The notes under the pieces are model-generated. The model did not search any database, was not told the origin of the DNA, and saw nothing but the letters and a program-made list of their open reading frames with translations. Shown piece after piece: positions 1-8,052 of a stretch of DNA of 13,192 nt. The stretch spans positions 1-13,192 of the forward strand of contig JADFNA010000009.1 of NCBI GenBank assembly GCA_022563625.1, in the 5' to 3' direction. The stretch comes from Candidatus Zixiibacteriota bacterium. Lineage in GTDB: Bacteria; Zixibacteria; MSB-5A5; GN15; JACZUZ01. The stretch's first letter is position 1. Each line of letters begins with the position of its first letter. The position numbers and the translations under genes were made by a program.

Positions 1-2
1 AG

Positions 3-437
3 GCTGATCAGTTCAGCTCTGAGACCAGACTGCCGGTTTACGTGCACGGCGACATAGCCAAAATTAACTTTGAACATTTAGGAAAGCTCGACTGCATGGT
101 CGGCGGTCCGCCCTGTCAGGATTTTTCTATTACGAGAGGAAAAGGAGAACGAAAAGGAATTGAAGTGTCAAGGGGAAAACTTTACTCGCATTTTGTTAGA
201 GCTCTGGCGAGAACGCAGCCGAAAGTTTTTTTCTTTGAAAATGTTCCGGGTTTGATCAGCGCAAACAAGGCAACGATAAAGACCATGAAATCAGAGGCGT
301 CCATCTGCCCCGAGCCCGCCAGCACAGTCGTTCCGGCAAAATACAGCAGAAAAATTCCGACCGCAGAAGCCAGTGTGTCGTTGATTGGTGAGTTCAGATG
401 TGTAATGCGTGTCATGCGCAGCAGCGCCCGGAAATAG
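3..437 (+). pseudogene. DNA (cytosine-5-)methyltransferase, internal fragment
   Basis: The reading frame is open from the left edge, so the gene starts outside the window. The text shows the C5-methyltransferase hallmarks: a GDI element, the catalytic motif IV as GGPPCQDFS (about bases 99-125) and motif VI as FENVPGLISANK (about 234-269). The Cys of PPC is the nucleophile that attacks C6 of cytosine and the ENV Glu assists; the family methylates DNA, usually in restriction-modification or as an orphan enzyme. Motif I (SAM binding) lies off the left edge. Family similarity stops near base 270. The remaining codons to the stop at 437 are merely the opposite strand of the ABC exporter gene, so motifs VIII-X and the target-recognition domain are missing. 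Whether it is a real broken gene or an assembly join cannot be told from the sequence alone. Confidence 0.85.
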
Positions 438-1243
438 CGCTGTGTCGCCCGGGAGAACTTTTCTTTTTCTTTGGCTTCGGCGCCGAATGCTTTGACAATG
501 CGAAAATTGGACAGGTTTTCTTCCAGTGTCGAGGTGACATCTTCCATGCGCTCCTGTGAGCGTGTCGAATACTTGCGGATTTTCTTGCCGATGAAATAGA
601 TGAAGATAAACAGCAGGGGCAATGACAACGCCGCGATCAGTGTCAGCTTCCAGCTCAGCAGTATCAGAAAGCTGACCAGCAAAGCGGCCAGGGTGAAATC
701 CGCAACCAGGTGGTTGAAACCAAGATCAAGCGAGTGATTGAGAATCATAACGTCATTGGTAACGCGCGACATCAAAGCTCCCGTGCGCTCCATATGAAAG
801 TGATCAAACGACAGGTCCTGATATTTGTTAAATAAACGATTGCGCAGATCGCGCACCAGCGCCTGCTGGGCGAAGGCCATGGTAAACCCCTGCAGATAAT
901 TGAACCCGTTTTTCCCGACGACAATCACAATCACCAGCGCGCAGAAATTAAACAATCGAGAAATCGGCGTTGGCGCATCCACCAGACTTTGGATAAAGCC
1001 CTTGATCGCCTCCTTCGCAGAGGAAAGGGCGCCATCAGCATACGGCAACGCCGGCGTGTCTGCGCCCCCGATCTGCGTCTCGGTTAGCGAAAACACGGCC
1101 ATCAACAGCGGCCCGATCATCCAGATCAACGCCGCCGAGAAAAACGCATACATCGCCGCCGAGCCGGAGGCCAGGACCAGCCGCACCCAGTAAGGCCTGA
1201 GTATCCCCAGCGTACGCAGATATATGTTTGTTGGTTTATCCAT
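182..1243 (-). CDS. ABC exporter (MsbA-like), transmembrane half only, truncated
   Basis: This is the membrane domain of an ABC-type exporter resembling MsbA lipid/lipid A flippases. It has about six hydrophobic helices: TM1 around residues 20-50, TM2 98-118, TM3 177-197, TM4 200-220, TM5 289-309, TM6 318-331. Typical exporter text includes LSFDHFHMERTGALMSRVTNDV (the first coupling region) and the segment reading STLEENLSNFRIVKAFGAE. Family similarity runs to about residue 331 (LFALIKP, near base 249). The last ~22 residues come from the antisense of the methyltransferase fragment, so the linker and the entire nucleotide-binding domain (Walker A/B, signature) are absent. I chose the ATG at 1243 (MDKPTNIYL), because it begins at the usual point before the first elbow helix; a GTG at 1276 adds 11 residues. 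Neither has a clear Shine-Dalgarno. It is the last gene of the leftward cluster, about 100 bp after the lipoprotein gene. As it stands it could not hydrolyse ATP. Confidence 0.85.
   Translation of the reverse strand: MDKPTNIYLRTLGILRPYWVRLVLASGSAAMYAFFSAALIWMIGPLLMAVFSLTETQIGGADTPALPYADGALSSAKEAIKGFIQSLVDAPTPISRLFNFCALVIVIVVGKNGFNYLQGFTMAFAQQALVRDLRNRLFNKYQDLSFDHFHMERTGALMSRVTNDVMILNHSLDLGFNHLVADFTLAALLVSFLILLSWKLTLIAALSLPLLFIFIYFIGKKIRKYSTRSQERMEDVTSTLEENLSNFRIVKAFGAEAKEKEKFSRATQRYFRALLRMTRITHLNSPINDTLASAVGIFLLYFAGTTVLAGSGQMDASDFMVFIVALFALIKPGTFSKKKTFGCVLARALTKCE
248..269. other. Junction of two half-genes (22-bp shared segment)
   Basis: This 22-base segment reads sensibly in both genes: PGLISANK of the methyltransferase on the + strand and LFALIKP of the ABC exporter on the - strand. 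Left of it only the methyltransferase makes family sense, and right of it only the exporter does. The breakpoint must lie in or beside it. A short shared word at a join is what microhomology-driven rearrangement leaves, and also what a short-k-mer assembly chimera leaves. Confidence 0.65.
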
Positions 1244-1344
1244 AACGGTCTTTACCCGAAACAGGGAACATAACACAAAAATCTACGAATACAGCACGAA
1301 TACGATACGATTACGGGATGGCAGTCAGCGTCGAAACCGAACTT

Positions 1345-2043
1345 TTACCAATCAAGTCTGAGCGCGTCACCGGGGATATCTAGATTGAAGCGCCTCAGAT
1401 CAAATTCGCGGGCCAAACGGATTGTCCGCCGTTTGGCTTTGATGACGCTCTTACCATCCTTACCCCTGTATTCGAACTTCTTCAGGTAGAATCTCCCCGC
1501 CCCTCCAGGAGTGTCAAAAGTTAATTTTAGCGGACCCGGACAGTTTCCCAATATCAACTCGGCCTCAAAACGCCTGTCAGATTCCTGAGTTACCGTCAAT
1601 CCTTCAATTAACCGAACCCGTTCAATGTCTCCCGAAAACAGAGCGGACAGAGAGGACTGCAGGGGACCATCCTCCAGGCAACCGGCGTCGGAAATTCTGT
1701 CAAGGCGGCCTGCATAGTATTCATTTTCTGTGGGAAAGTAGAACAGCGCCGAGTCCGGGCGCCAGACCCCACGGCCCACACCTTTCCCCAGATAGGCGCG
1801 GCCGGTAATCAGCGCTATGGTGTCGGCGAAATAAATATCCATGCGCACCGTTCGGCGCGATTTGCGGTCGCGTACTTTCATGTCGAACAGGTATGCATCG
1901 ACCAGGACTTTGTCGCCTCGGACTACACCCGGACGCTCTGAGACAGAGCCTGCGGATGTTGATTTTCTGCTCCCCGGACAACCGAACAGCGCTAGTCCGG
2001 CGAGCGCCAGAGACAACATTATGACCGCGCGTCGGAGTGCCAT
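1345..2043 (-). CDS. Putative lipoprotein, possibly LolA-like/DUF4292-like
   Basis: A 232-residue exported protein. The N-terminus is a lipoprotein signal peptide: positive start MALRR, hydrophobic stretch to residue 20, and a lipobox LFGC with Cys22 as the lipidated residue, followed by the polar linker PGSRKSTSAGS. The body is rich in short alternating strands (for example LVDAYLFDMKV, VRMDIYFADTIALITG, SALFYFPTENEYYAG). It has two Cys downstream (CLEDG, NCPGP) that could pair. The layout, with a strand-rich body and a line describing a surface that handles lipoprotein or lipid, recalls the DUF4292/LolA-like fold, but this is a weak resemblance and function is not established. The start ATG has a GGAG about 11 bases upstream. 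It begins 23 bp after the stop of the membrane protease gene and precedes the ABC exporter, so it probably belongs to an envelope-related operon. Confidence 0.6.
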   Translation of the reverse strand: MALRRAVIMLSLALAGLALFGCPGSRKSTSAGSVSERPGVVRGDKVLVDAYLFDMKVRDRKSRRTVRMDIYFADTIALITGRAYLGKGVGRGVWRPDSALFYFPTENEYYAGRLDRISDAGCLEDGPLQSSLSALFSGDIERVRLIEGLTVTQESDRRFEAELILGNCPGPLKLTFDTPGGAGRFYLKKFEYRGKDGKSVIKAKRRTIRLAREFDLRRFNLDIPGDALRLDW

Positions 2044-2066
2044 CGAGAATTCGCTCCAGCCTGGTC

Positions 2067-2699
2067 CTAGTACATCAAGAATGAGGCAATCGGATGCACC
2101 ACCGAGCTTAACAGCATGTGCAGAATATTCGGAAATCCGGGAATCAGGCGCGGAACGATTATCAATCCGATCAGGATCATCGGCGCGATACGTTCAAAAC
2201 GCGCCAGCGGCTCTTCATATTCCTGAGGCAGTATTGAGCGCAGCATGTGTGATCCGTCGAGCGGGAAAAGCGGGATCATATTGAAGACGGCCAGCACGAG
2301 ATTGATTAAAACGCCGAAGTAGAGCGCGTTGGCCAGATAGCCATCCGGTTCAAGATTCAACACACGCAACAACATGGCGGCGACAAGCGCCTGCAAAATG
2401 TTCGAGATCGGTCCGGCGAATGAAATCCAGAAATCAGCCACACGATAGTTTTTGACATTCATCAGATTAACCGGAACCGGTTTGGCCCAGCCAAAAGTAA
2501 ACTGGCTCATGACCATCACAATGCTTCCCATCAGATCCAGATGGGCCAGCGGGTTGAGCGTCAGACGGCCCATGCGGGCGGCGGTGTCATCGCCGAATTT
2601 GAGCGCAGACCAAGCGTGTGAGAATTCATGCACACTCAGGGCGAAGACTATAACCGGCCCGGCGACTGCGGCCCGCTGAAAAAACTCTGCGTCAAACAT
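2067..2699 (-). CDS. Site-2 protease family (M50) membrane metalloprotease
   Basis: A 210-residue intramembrane zinc protease of the compact S2P/YwhC-like group. Zinc ligands are visible: HEFSH (His24, Glu25, His28) in the first membrane segment, and the PLDG motif (Asp148) within FNMIPLFPLDGS in a later one. Other conserved family text is NPLAHLDLMGS, FGWAKPVPVN and FAGPISN. There are about five to six hydrophobic segments and no PDZ domain, so it is shorter than RseP (about 450 residues) and normal for the minimal class. Such enzymes cut membrane-embedded substrates; the substrate here is unknown. The ATG at 2699 fits the family N-terminus, though no clear Shine-Dalgarno precedes it. It starts 36 bp after the glutamate dehydrogenase stop and ends 23 bp before the lipoprotein start, which suggests cotranscription. 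Confidence 0.9.
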   Translation of the reverse strand: MFDAEFFQRAAVAGPVIVFALSVHEFSHAWSALKFGDDTAARMGRLTLNPLAHLDLMGSIVMVMSQFTFGWAKPVPVNLMNVKNYRVADFWISFAGPISNILQALVAAMLLRVLNLEPDGYLANALYFGVLINLVLAVFNMIPLFPLDGSHMLRSILPQEYEEPLARFERIAPMILIGLIIVPRLIPGFPNILHMLLSSVVHPIASFLMY

Positions 2700-2735
2700 A
2701 TGTTATCATACCGGTAAGGGCTGAGCCAGGACGAA

Positions 2736-4004
2736 TCAGGCGTAAATGCCCCGCATCTCCAGAATTGATACCACGCGGTGAATCGCCAGCATATAGGCCG
2801 CCAGGCGCAGAGAGACCCCGTGCGCCTGCGAGTGATTGTACACATCGTAAAACGCCTCGACCATTTTCTTCTCCAGCCGCAGATTGACCTCGGGTTCGTC
2901 CCAGAAATAGCCCATGTTGTCCTGCACCCATTCAAAATAAGAGACAATCACGCCTCCGGCGTTACACAGAATGTCGGGAACAACAATGACGCCTTTCTTT
3001 TCGAGAATGACATCCGCTTCCGGCGTTGTCGGGCCGTTGGCGCCCTCGCCGATTATCCTGGCCTTAATCCTGCGTGCGTTCTTGCCGGTGATGACGTTCT
3101 CCAGCGCCGCCGGGATTAGCACATCCACTTTGCAGAAAAGCACATCTTCCCGCCCGCAGCGCTTTGCGCCGCGAAATCCGGGGACCTTCTTTTTTGACTC
3201 TACGTGTTTGATGAGTTTGGGAATGTCAATTCCGTCGGGATTATGTATGGCGCCATACTGGTCGGAAACATGCGTGATTTTGGCGCCTTCTTCGGAAAGC
3301 AGCAGGGCAGCGATGCTGCCGACATTGCCAAATCCCTGCACGGAGACTGTCACCTCCGCCAGATCCAGATCAATGCTCTTGCATATCTCGCGCACGGAGA
3401 TCATAACTCCGCGCCCGGTTGCTTCCACGCGCCCCAGTGAACCGCCGATCTCCAAAGGCTTGCCGGTCACAACCCCGGGGGCCGTATGGCCTTTGTGCAT
3501 CGAATAGGTGTCCATGATCCAGGCCATAGTCTGCGAGTCAGTGCCGACATCCGGCGCCGGAATGTCCTTTTGTGAGCCGAATAGATCTATCAGATCTGCG
3601 GTATAGCGCCGGGTCAGGCGGGCCAGTTCTTTTTTGGAGAGTTTGGAAGGGTCGCAGATGATACCGCCTTTGCCGCCGCCGAACGGAATCTTGGCCACGG
3701 CGCATTTCCAGGTCATCCACGAAGCCAGAGCCTGCACCTCGTCCAGGGTGACATTGGGGTGATAGCGAATGCCGCCTTTGGCCGGGCCGCGCACCACGGA
3801 ATGCTGGACCCGATAGCCGGTGAACATGCGGAATGTACCGTCGTCCATTTGCACCGGCAGCTTCACAATAGTTGAACGGCGCGGCTCTTTGATGAATTCC
3901 AAAAGTTCCGGATCGACTTTCATTTTGGCGGCGGCTTTGTCGAGTATTTTGATAACATTGCCGAAGGCGGAAATGGGAATGGTGGTGGACTTCAGGTGTT
4001 TCAT
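2736..4004 (-). CDS. gdhA: Glutamate dehydrogenase (Glu/Leu/Phe/Val dehydrogenase family)
   Basis: A cytoplasmic enzyme interconverting glutamate and 2-oxoglutarate plus ammonia with NAD(P)H, linking nitrogen and carbon metabolism. Its 422 residues match the usual length of bacterial hexameric enzymes such as RocG/GudB. Conserved sites: Lys76 in RGPAKGGIR, Lys100 in TWKCAVA, catalytic Lys112 in PFGGGKGG, and Asp152 in APDVGTD. The Rossmann dinucleotide motif GFGNVG is at 224-229, followed by VSDQYGAI, and the C-terminal part has [13 protein letters not shown] and [12 protein letters not shown]. The Asp at the end of the second Rossmann strand (D248) does not settle NAD versus NADP use. A related amino-acid dehydrogenase (Leu/Phe/Val) is possible but the text favours glutamate. 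It is the first gene of the leftward cluster, and its promoter should lie in the 223 bp before 4228. No strong Shine-Dalgarno precedes the ATG. Confidence 0.92.
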   Translation of the reverse strand: MKHLKSTTIPISAFGNVIKILDKAAAKMKVDPELLEFIKEPRRSTIVKLPVQMDDGTFRMFTGYRVQHSVVRGPAKGGIRYHPNVTLDEVQALASWMTWKCAVAKIPFGGGKGGIICDPSKLSKKELARLTRRYTADLIDLFGSQKDIPAPDVGTDSQTMAWIMDTYSMHKGHTAPGVVTGKPLEIGGSLGRVEATGRGVMISVREICKSIDLDLAEVTVSVQGFGNVGSIAALLLSEEGAKITHVSDQYGAIHNPDGIDIPKLIKHVESKKKVPGFRGAKRCGREDVLFCKVDVLIPAALENVITGKNARRIKARIIGEGANGPTTPEADVILEKKGVIVVPDILCNAGGVIVSYFEWVQDNMGYFWDEPEVNLRLEKKMVEAFYDVYNHSQAHGVSLRLAAYMLAIHRVVSILEMRGIYA

Positions 4005-4170
4005 AGTTGGATTGATCTGTGTTTCAAATGATTCAAACCTTGAAATTCAGCGGGGGCGCTGCACTGTACTGTCTATTCTGAATGGAATCTCTTGAGTGTA
4101 AGTGTTTTCGGGTAGGAGAACCGTCTCTCTGCGTGCATTAATCAACCGAAAGGCCACAGGCGCCAGACGT

Positions 4171-4239
4171 TTGCTCAGATCACCTTGCTCAAGTCACCGT
4201 TTCAAGCCACAGGCTTAATTTGCAGGCTTAATTCGCAGG
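4171..4239. repeat. Two adjacent short tandem duplications
   Basis: TTGCTCAGATCACC (4171-4184) is followed directly by TTGCTCAAGTCACC (4185-4198), a 14-bp unit with two mismatches. Twelve bases on, a 13-bp unit CAGGCTTAATTTG / CAGGCTTAATTCG runs 4210-4235 with a further partial copy CAGG. The second array contains the stop codon of the glycosylase gene, so unit changes would move or duplicate that stop. A GCCACAGGC word also occurs twice (near 4153 and 4206). These look like slippage products between the glycosylase gene and the glutamate dehydrogenase start. Confidence 0.6.
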
Positions 4240-4845
4240 TGTCGTTCTATTCGCTCGCGGGCGAGGTTTCCTTTGAGTAGATATATATGGCGAATCCGGG
4301 TCGAAAAAGCGCCAGAGTCGGTCCGTTGCGGCGGAAATTCCGATGCGTCCACTGGTGGCAATCGTTCCGGGCCGCAGATTTCGGTCAGCAAGATACAGAG
4401 CGTTATCAGTCAAATCAAGGCCGTTGTCGGACCTGTCAATGCCAAGCGCCAGGCATAGTTTGCCCGGCCCGTCCGGCCGGTGGCGCCGGCCGCTCTTGGT
4501 GTCATTTTCAAACACACCTTCCAGCGGCTCAGCCGCCCGAATCAGGACCGCAGCCGGGAAACCGTCCTTTTCAGTGACAATATTCAGACAGTTATATACC
4601 CCATAGATGAGGTAAACATAAGCCAGACCGGGGCGGCCGTACATAATCCGATTGCGGGAAGTGGGACCGCAGGCGGCATGGCTGGCCGGATCGTCCTCTC
4701 CGATATATGCTTCCACCTCGACAATCCTCACGGCCCGCTGTTTGGCGTTCGAGCGCCGGTCAACCAACACCATGCCAATCAACTCACGGGCCACCAGCAG
4801 CGTCGGCCGACGGTAGAATCCTAATTTCAGTTTTCTTTCTGGCAT
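4228..4845 (-). CDS. mpg: DNA-3-methyladenine glycosylase (AAG/MPG type)
   Basis: A base-excision repair enzyme that removes alkylated purines (3-methyladenine, hypoxanthine and similar) from DNA by flipping the base out. Its 205 residues are the normal bacterial size. Family landmarks: VEVEAYIGEDDPASHA near residues 42-57, where Glu45 matches the catalytic Glu125 and Tyr47 the intercalating-pocket Tyr127 of human AAG. Next come TSRNRIMYGRPGLAYVYLIYG, AAVLIRAAEP and the helix GPGKLCLALGID. The ATG at 4845 is preferred because GGAG sits 8 bases upstream; a GTG at 4854 would add three residues and lose that spacing. The C-terminal tail (RKPRPRANRTTPAN) is basic, and its last codons run into a short tandem repeat. 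It is upstream of the glutamate dehydrogenase gene on the same strand but separated by 223 bp, so it is probably a separate unit. Confidence 0.92.
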   Translation of the reverse strand: MPERKLKLGFYRRPTLLVARELIGMVLVDRRSNAKQRAVRIVEVEAYIGEDDPASHAACGPTSRNRIMYGRPGLAYVYLIYGVYNCLNIVTEKDGFPAAVLIRAAEPLEGVFENDTKSGRRHRPDGPGKLCLALGIDRSDNGLDLTDNALYLADRNLRPGTIATSGRIGISAATDRLWRFFDPDSPYISTQRKPRPRANRTTPAN

Positions 4846-5202
4846 TTCATGCACTCCGCAGGATTGACGCTAAGAGTTTCCGGCACAGTATGTTGACCAT
4901 GATGTTCATTCCCGGACACGCTGTCAAGAGTCCGCGTAATCGAACCTTATCAGGATAATTCCACAATTCGTATGACGAAGTGTCCGTTCACCCCGGCTTT
5001 GCGACCGCTGGTCATTTACCCTGCCTGTGAAATGGAACCTGAAGCGCCGCATTACGTATGCTTGAGGAGATGTTCGAGCCGGGCTTATTGCGGTAAAAGT
5101 GAGGAAGCCTTGATCGCGGCATGCCAACCATTAATCTGATAAACAACACCTCTTCCATATGGGACCGAATTCTAAAGCGCCACACTCTGAGGGGAGCGAG
5201 TT
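4846..5202. promoter_or_regulatory. Divergent intergenic region (glycosylase / DUF5916 gene)
   Basis: This 357-bp gap separates two genes read away from each other, so it must hold both promoters. On the + side a strong Shine-Dalgarno GGGGAG (from 5191) precedes the GTG start at 5203 by about 7 bases. Only weak promoter-like words are present (for example TTGATC near 5110 with TAATCT 16 bases on), so I do not place a -35/-10 pair. A small perfect palindrome TTATC-AG-GATAA is near 4950. No convincing gene was found in either strand. Confidence 0.5.
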
Positions 5203-7923
5203 GTGAAATATATGTTCATGCGGGGATTATTTAGGGTAGCCTTCGCGCTTTTTGTTGCCGGGTTAGTTGGGCTCATATCACATGCCCAGCCCTTGGGCGA
5301 CGGCCCGCGCAAAGAAATCAGGGCCAGCAAGATCAACAGCGAAGGAATTAAACTCGACGGCAAACTGGATGACGCCATCTGGGCCAGGGCCCAGTTTGTC
5401 AATGGGTTTTTGCAAAAGGAACCGGACCAGGGTGAACAGCCGAGTGACTCAATGGAGGTCGCCGTCACCTATGATGAGGCGGCGGTGTATATCGGAGCGC
5501 GCATGTATTCAAAAAACCCCGGCGCCCTCAGACAGCATTTGGACCGCCGCGATTCTCAGGGACCGGCCGAACAGTTCATCGTGATGCTGGACACCTATCT
5601 GGACCGCCGCACGGCGTATGTCTTCGGTGTCAACACCGCCGGCGTGCGCTTTGAAAGATATCATGCGCAAGACAACGAGTTTAGCCGGGACTATTCATTC
5701 AATCCGGTCTGGGAAGCGCGGACGTCTCTTGATGAGAAAAGCTGGACCGCCGAAATGCGTATCCCGTTTTCACAGCTTCGTTTTACCGATAAAGAGAAAC
5801 AAGTCTGGGGGGTGAATTTCAACCGCTGGATTCCCGCAGACAACGAAGATGTATTCTGGGTCTATGTCCCGCGCGAAGAATCTGGCTATTCCTCCCGTTT
5901 TGGCAATCTTGTCGGGATTGAAAACGTCAAACCGTCGCGACGTCTCGAGCTTTTGCCCTATCTGGCCAGTGACGGCAGTTTCACCGGCGATTACGATGTC
6001 GCCGATCCGTTTAATGACGGCAGCAATATCACTTCTCGCCTGGGAGGAGATTTGAAAGTCGGCCTGGGGCCGAATCTGACTCTGGAATCCACTTTCAATC
6101 CGGATTTCGGCCAGGTCGAAGCGGATGCCGCCGAAGTTAATCTGAGCGCATTTGAAACTTTTTTCCCCGAGCGAAGGGCGTTTTTTACCGAAGGCAGCCA
6201 GCTCTTCAACGCCGAGGGCGCCAGGTATTTTTACTCCCGCAGAATCGGCGCCCGGCCGCATGGCGAATCTGTAGGTGATTTCGTCTCGCGTCCTAATAAT
6301 ACGACAATTCTCGGGGCCGCGAAGTTGACCGGCCGCTTGAGTTCGGGTTTATCTCTTGGAGTTCTCGCGGCGGTTACAGACCAGGAGTTCTCCAAAGGCT
6401 TCATCTCTGCAAACAATTCAACTGTTGAAACAAAGATCGAACCGCGCACTTTCTTTGGCGTGACCCGTCTGCAAAAGGAATTCGGAAAAGACGCCTCGAC
6501 GGTCGGGATCATCCTGACCGCTGTCGAAAGAGATTTCGATGAAAATGACCCGCTGGCCGACATACTGCGCAAGCGAGCCTATAGCGGAGGCGGTGACTTC
6601 AAACTCCGCTTTGCAGGCGGGAAATACGACATCGTGGGAAATGTCGGATTCAGCCATATTGAAGGGACGCCCGAGGTCATCCGCAGCGCCCAGGAGTCCA
6701 GCGCTCGATATTTCCAACGGCCGGACGCAGACTACGTCAATTTCGATCCAACGCGCACCAGCCTGACCGGCTACAAGCTCGGACTGCGCGGCGGCAAATG
6801 GAGCGGCAAACACTGGCTCTTCGGCGGCGGTTTCAGCGCTGAATCTCCGGAATTTGAACTCAATGACGCAGGTACTCTCGGTTCCGCGGACGATATTGAC
6901 TACTGGGGATGGGTCGGTTATCAGGAAACTAATCCGGGCAAAATCTTCCGCAGATATAGCATATTTACAAACTGGGACGCCGGCTCAAACTTTGGCAATG
7001 TAAATACATATAGCGGATGGAACGTAAACGGTTCAATGACCTGGAAAAACTTCTGGAACAGCTGGTGGGGCATCGACCGTGACAACCGTGGCGTCTCTGA
7101 CTCCCGCACTCGCGGCGGCCCAGACGTCGGTAAAGAATCCGGCTGGACTGTCTGGTTGGGAGTTGATAACGGTTTTTTCCGCAACACTTTCAAGTATGGC
7201 ATAAGCGGCCTGGCCGCCAATGACGAACTGGGTGGATACCTCTACAACTTCAGCATCAATCTCTCTACACGAGTAGGCAATCGTCTGTCACTATCCGCCA
7301 GACCGTTTTACCAACGCGAAGAACAACCTCGCCAGTATGTTGCGACTTTGGGCGACGACGCCAGCGAGGCGATGTTTGTGGCAGGAGGAGCGAATACTTT
7401 CGGCCGGCGTTACTTTTTCTCTCGCATAGCGCGCAGCACTATCTCAATGCGGATCCGGGCAAACTATTTCTTCACGCCGGATTTGAGCCTTGAGTTGTAT
7501 GCCGAACCGTTTATCTCCAACGGACGCTTCTTTGAAAACGGACAGACGCCGTTTGAACGTTCACTTGACCTGACGCAGACCGGAACTGACGGCACAATGA
7601 TCATCGACAATCCGAATGGCGACGGCACATTCCAAGTGCTTGATTCCAGCGGCGCCCTTATTGCCGACGCTGACGGCAACACATCTTTTGGCAGCGCAAA
7701 CTTCACCAGCCTGTCGTTTCGCAGCAATCTTGTCATGCGCTGGGAGTTTTTTCCCGGCAGTACGGCATTTCTGGTCTGGCAGCGCAATCTTTCCGGCGGC
7801 CTGACTGACAACAATGCGCGCGCCGGACGCAATGCGCGTTTTGGCAATCTGTTTGACTCATTCAGCGGAGAGGGCTCAGACTTTTTCGCCCTCAAAATCG
7901 CCTACTGGATTCCGGTTTCGTAG
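5203..7923 (+). CDS. Secreted CBM9-like / DUF5916 outer-membrane barrel protein
   Basis: A 906-residue exported protein. Residues 1-29 form a signal peptide (basic start, hydrophobic core, SHAQ cleavage area). Residues ~45-230 match the carbohydrate-binding family 9-like domain that opens DUF5916 proteins: IKLDGKLDDAIWARA, VAVTYDEAAVYIGARMY, FNPVWEARTSLDEKSWTAEM, IPFSQLRF. From ~245 on comes the DUF5916 body, with the family text NPDFGQVEADAAEVNLSAFETFFPERRAFFTEGSQLF, followed by long amphipathic, aromatic-rich strands ending in an exposed barrel-like C-terminus. Such proteins are thought to sit in the outer membrane; substrate and activity are unknown, and carbohydrate binding is only suggested by the CBM9-like part. 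The GTG start is fixed by a GGGGAG 7 bases upstream, and later ATGs lack one. It stands alone, with a terminator hairpin about 30 bp after the stop. Confidence 0.88.
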   Translation: MKYMFMRGLFRVAFALFVAGLVGLISHAQPLGDGPRKEIRASKINSEGIKLDGKLDDAIWARAQFVNGFLQKEPDQGEQPSDSMEVAVTYDEAAVYIGARMYSKNPGALRQHLDRRDSQGPAEQFIVMLDTYLDRRTAYVFGVNTAGVRFERYHAQDNEFSRDYSFNPVWEARTSLDEKSWTAEMRIPFSQLRFTDKEKQVWGVNFNRWIPADNEDVFWVYVPREESGYSSRFGNLVGIENVKPSRRLELLPYLASDGSFTGDYDVADPFNDGSNITSRLGGDLKVGLGPNLTLESTFNPDFGQVEADAAEVNLSAFETFFPERRAFFTEGSQLFNAEGARYFYSRRIGARPHGESVGDFVSRPNNTTILGAAKLTGRLSSGLSLGVLAAVTDQEFSKGFISANNSTVETKIEPRTFFGVTRLQKEFGKDASTVGIILTAVERDFDENDPLADILRKRAYSGGGDFKLRFAGGKYDIVGNVGFSHIEGTPEVIRSAQESSARYFQRPDADYVNFDPTRTSLTGYKLGLRGGKWSGKHWLFGGGFSAESPEFELNDAGTLGSADDIDYWGWVGYQETNPGKIFRRYSIFTNWDAGSNFGNVNTYSGWNVNGSMTWKNFWNSWWGIDRDNRGVSDSRTRGGPDVGKESGWTVWLGVDNGFFRNTFKYGISGLAANDELGGYLYNFSINLSTRVGNRLSLSARPFYQREEQPRQYVATLGDDASEAMFVAGGANTFGRRYFFSRIARSTISMRIRANYFFTPDLSLELYAEPFISNGRFFENGQTPFERSLDLTQTGTDGTMIIDNPNGDGTFQVLDSSGALIADADGNTSFGSANFTSLSFRSNLVMRWEFFPGSTAFLVWQRNLSGGLTDNNARAGRNARFGNLFDSFSGEGSDFFALKIAYWIPVS

Positions 7924-7952
7924 CGATTTGATCCATACATTTGTGGATGTAC

Positions 7953-7988
7953 AAAAGTCCCCGGTGAATTCAACGCCTAGGACTTTTT
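7953..7988. terminator. Bidirectional rho-independent terminator
   Basis: AAAAGTCC (7953-7960) pairs with GGACTTTT (7980-7987), with a 19-base loop and a run of five T on the + side and four T on the - side. It lies 30 bp after the DUF5916 stop and 65 bp after the serpin stop, between convergent genes, where a shared two-way terminator is expected. The stem is fairly short and the loop long, so strength is uncertain. Confidence 0.5.
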
Positions 7989-8003
7989 GACTAAAATCGG
8001 TAG

Positions 8004-8026
8004 GTCAGGAGGCCTGTCCTCCTGAC
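8004..8026. repeat. GC-rich perfect inverted repeat
   Basis: GTCAGGAGG (8004-8012) and CCTCCTGAC (8018-8026) form a perfect 9-bp stem with a 5-base loop CCTGT. There is no T-run on either side, so it is a poor classical terminator. It could stop readthrough from the serpin side together with the neighbouring hairpin, or be a copy of a dispersed palindromic repeat. Confidence 0.55.
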
Positions 8027-8052
8027 ACATTCCTTAAGCTTATATTACTAAT

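Noticed and set aside
182..250. Last ~22 residues of the exporter frame as a real C-terminus
   Set aside because: They are the exact antisense of conserved methyltransferase codons, so they carry no exporter information.
2971..3507. 178-codon + strand frame opposite the glutamate dehydrogenase
   Set aside because: It is antisense to a fully conserved enzyme and has no ribosome site or domain.
4924..5127. 67-codon - strand frame in the divergent gap
   Set aside because: No ribosome site and no family resemblance; it lies where two promoters are expected.
5770..6261. 163-codon - strand frame inside the DUF5916 gene, and several similar long frames there
   Set aside because: These are shadows of the strongly supported + strand gene.
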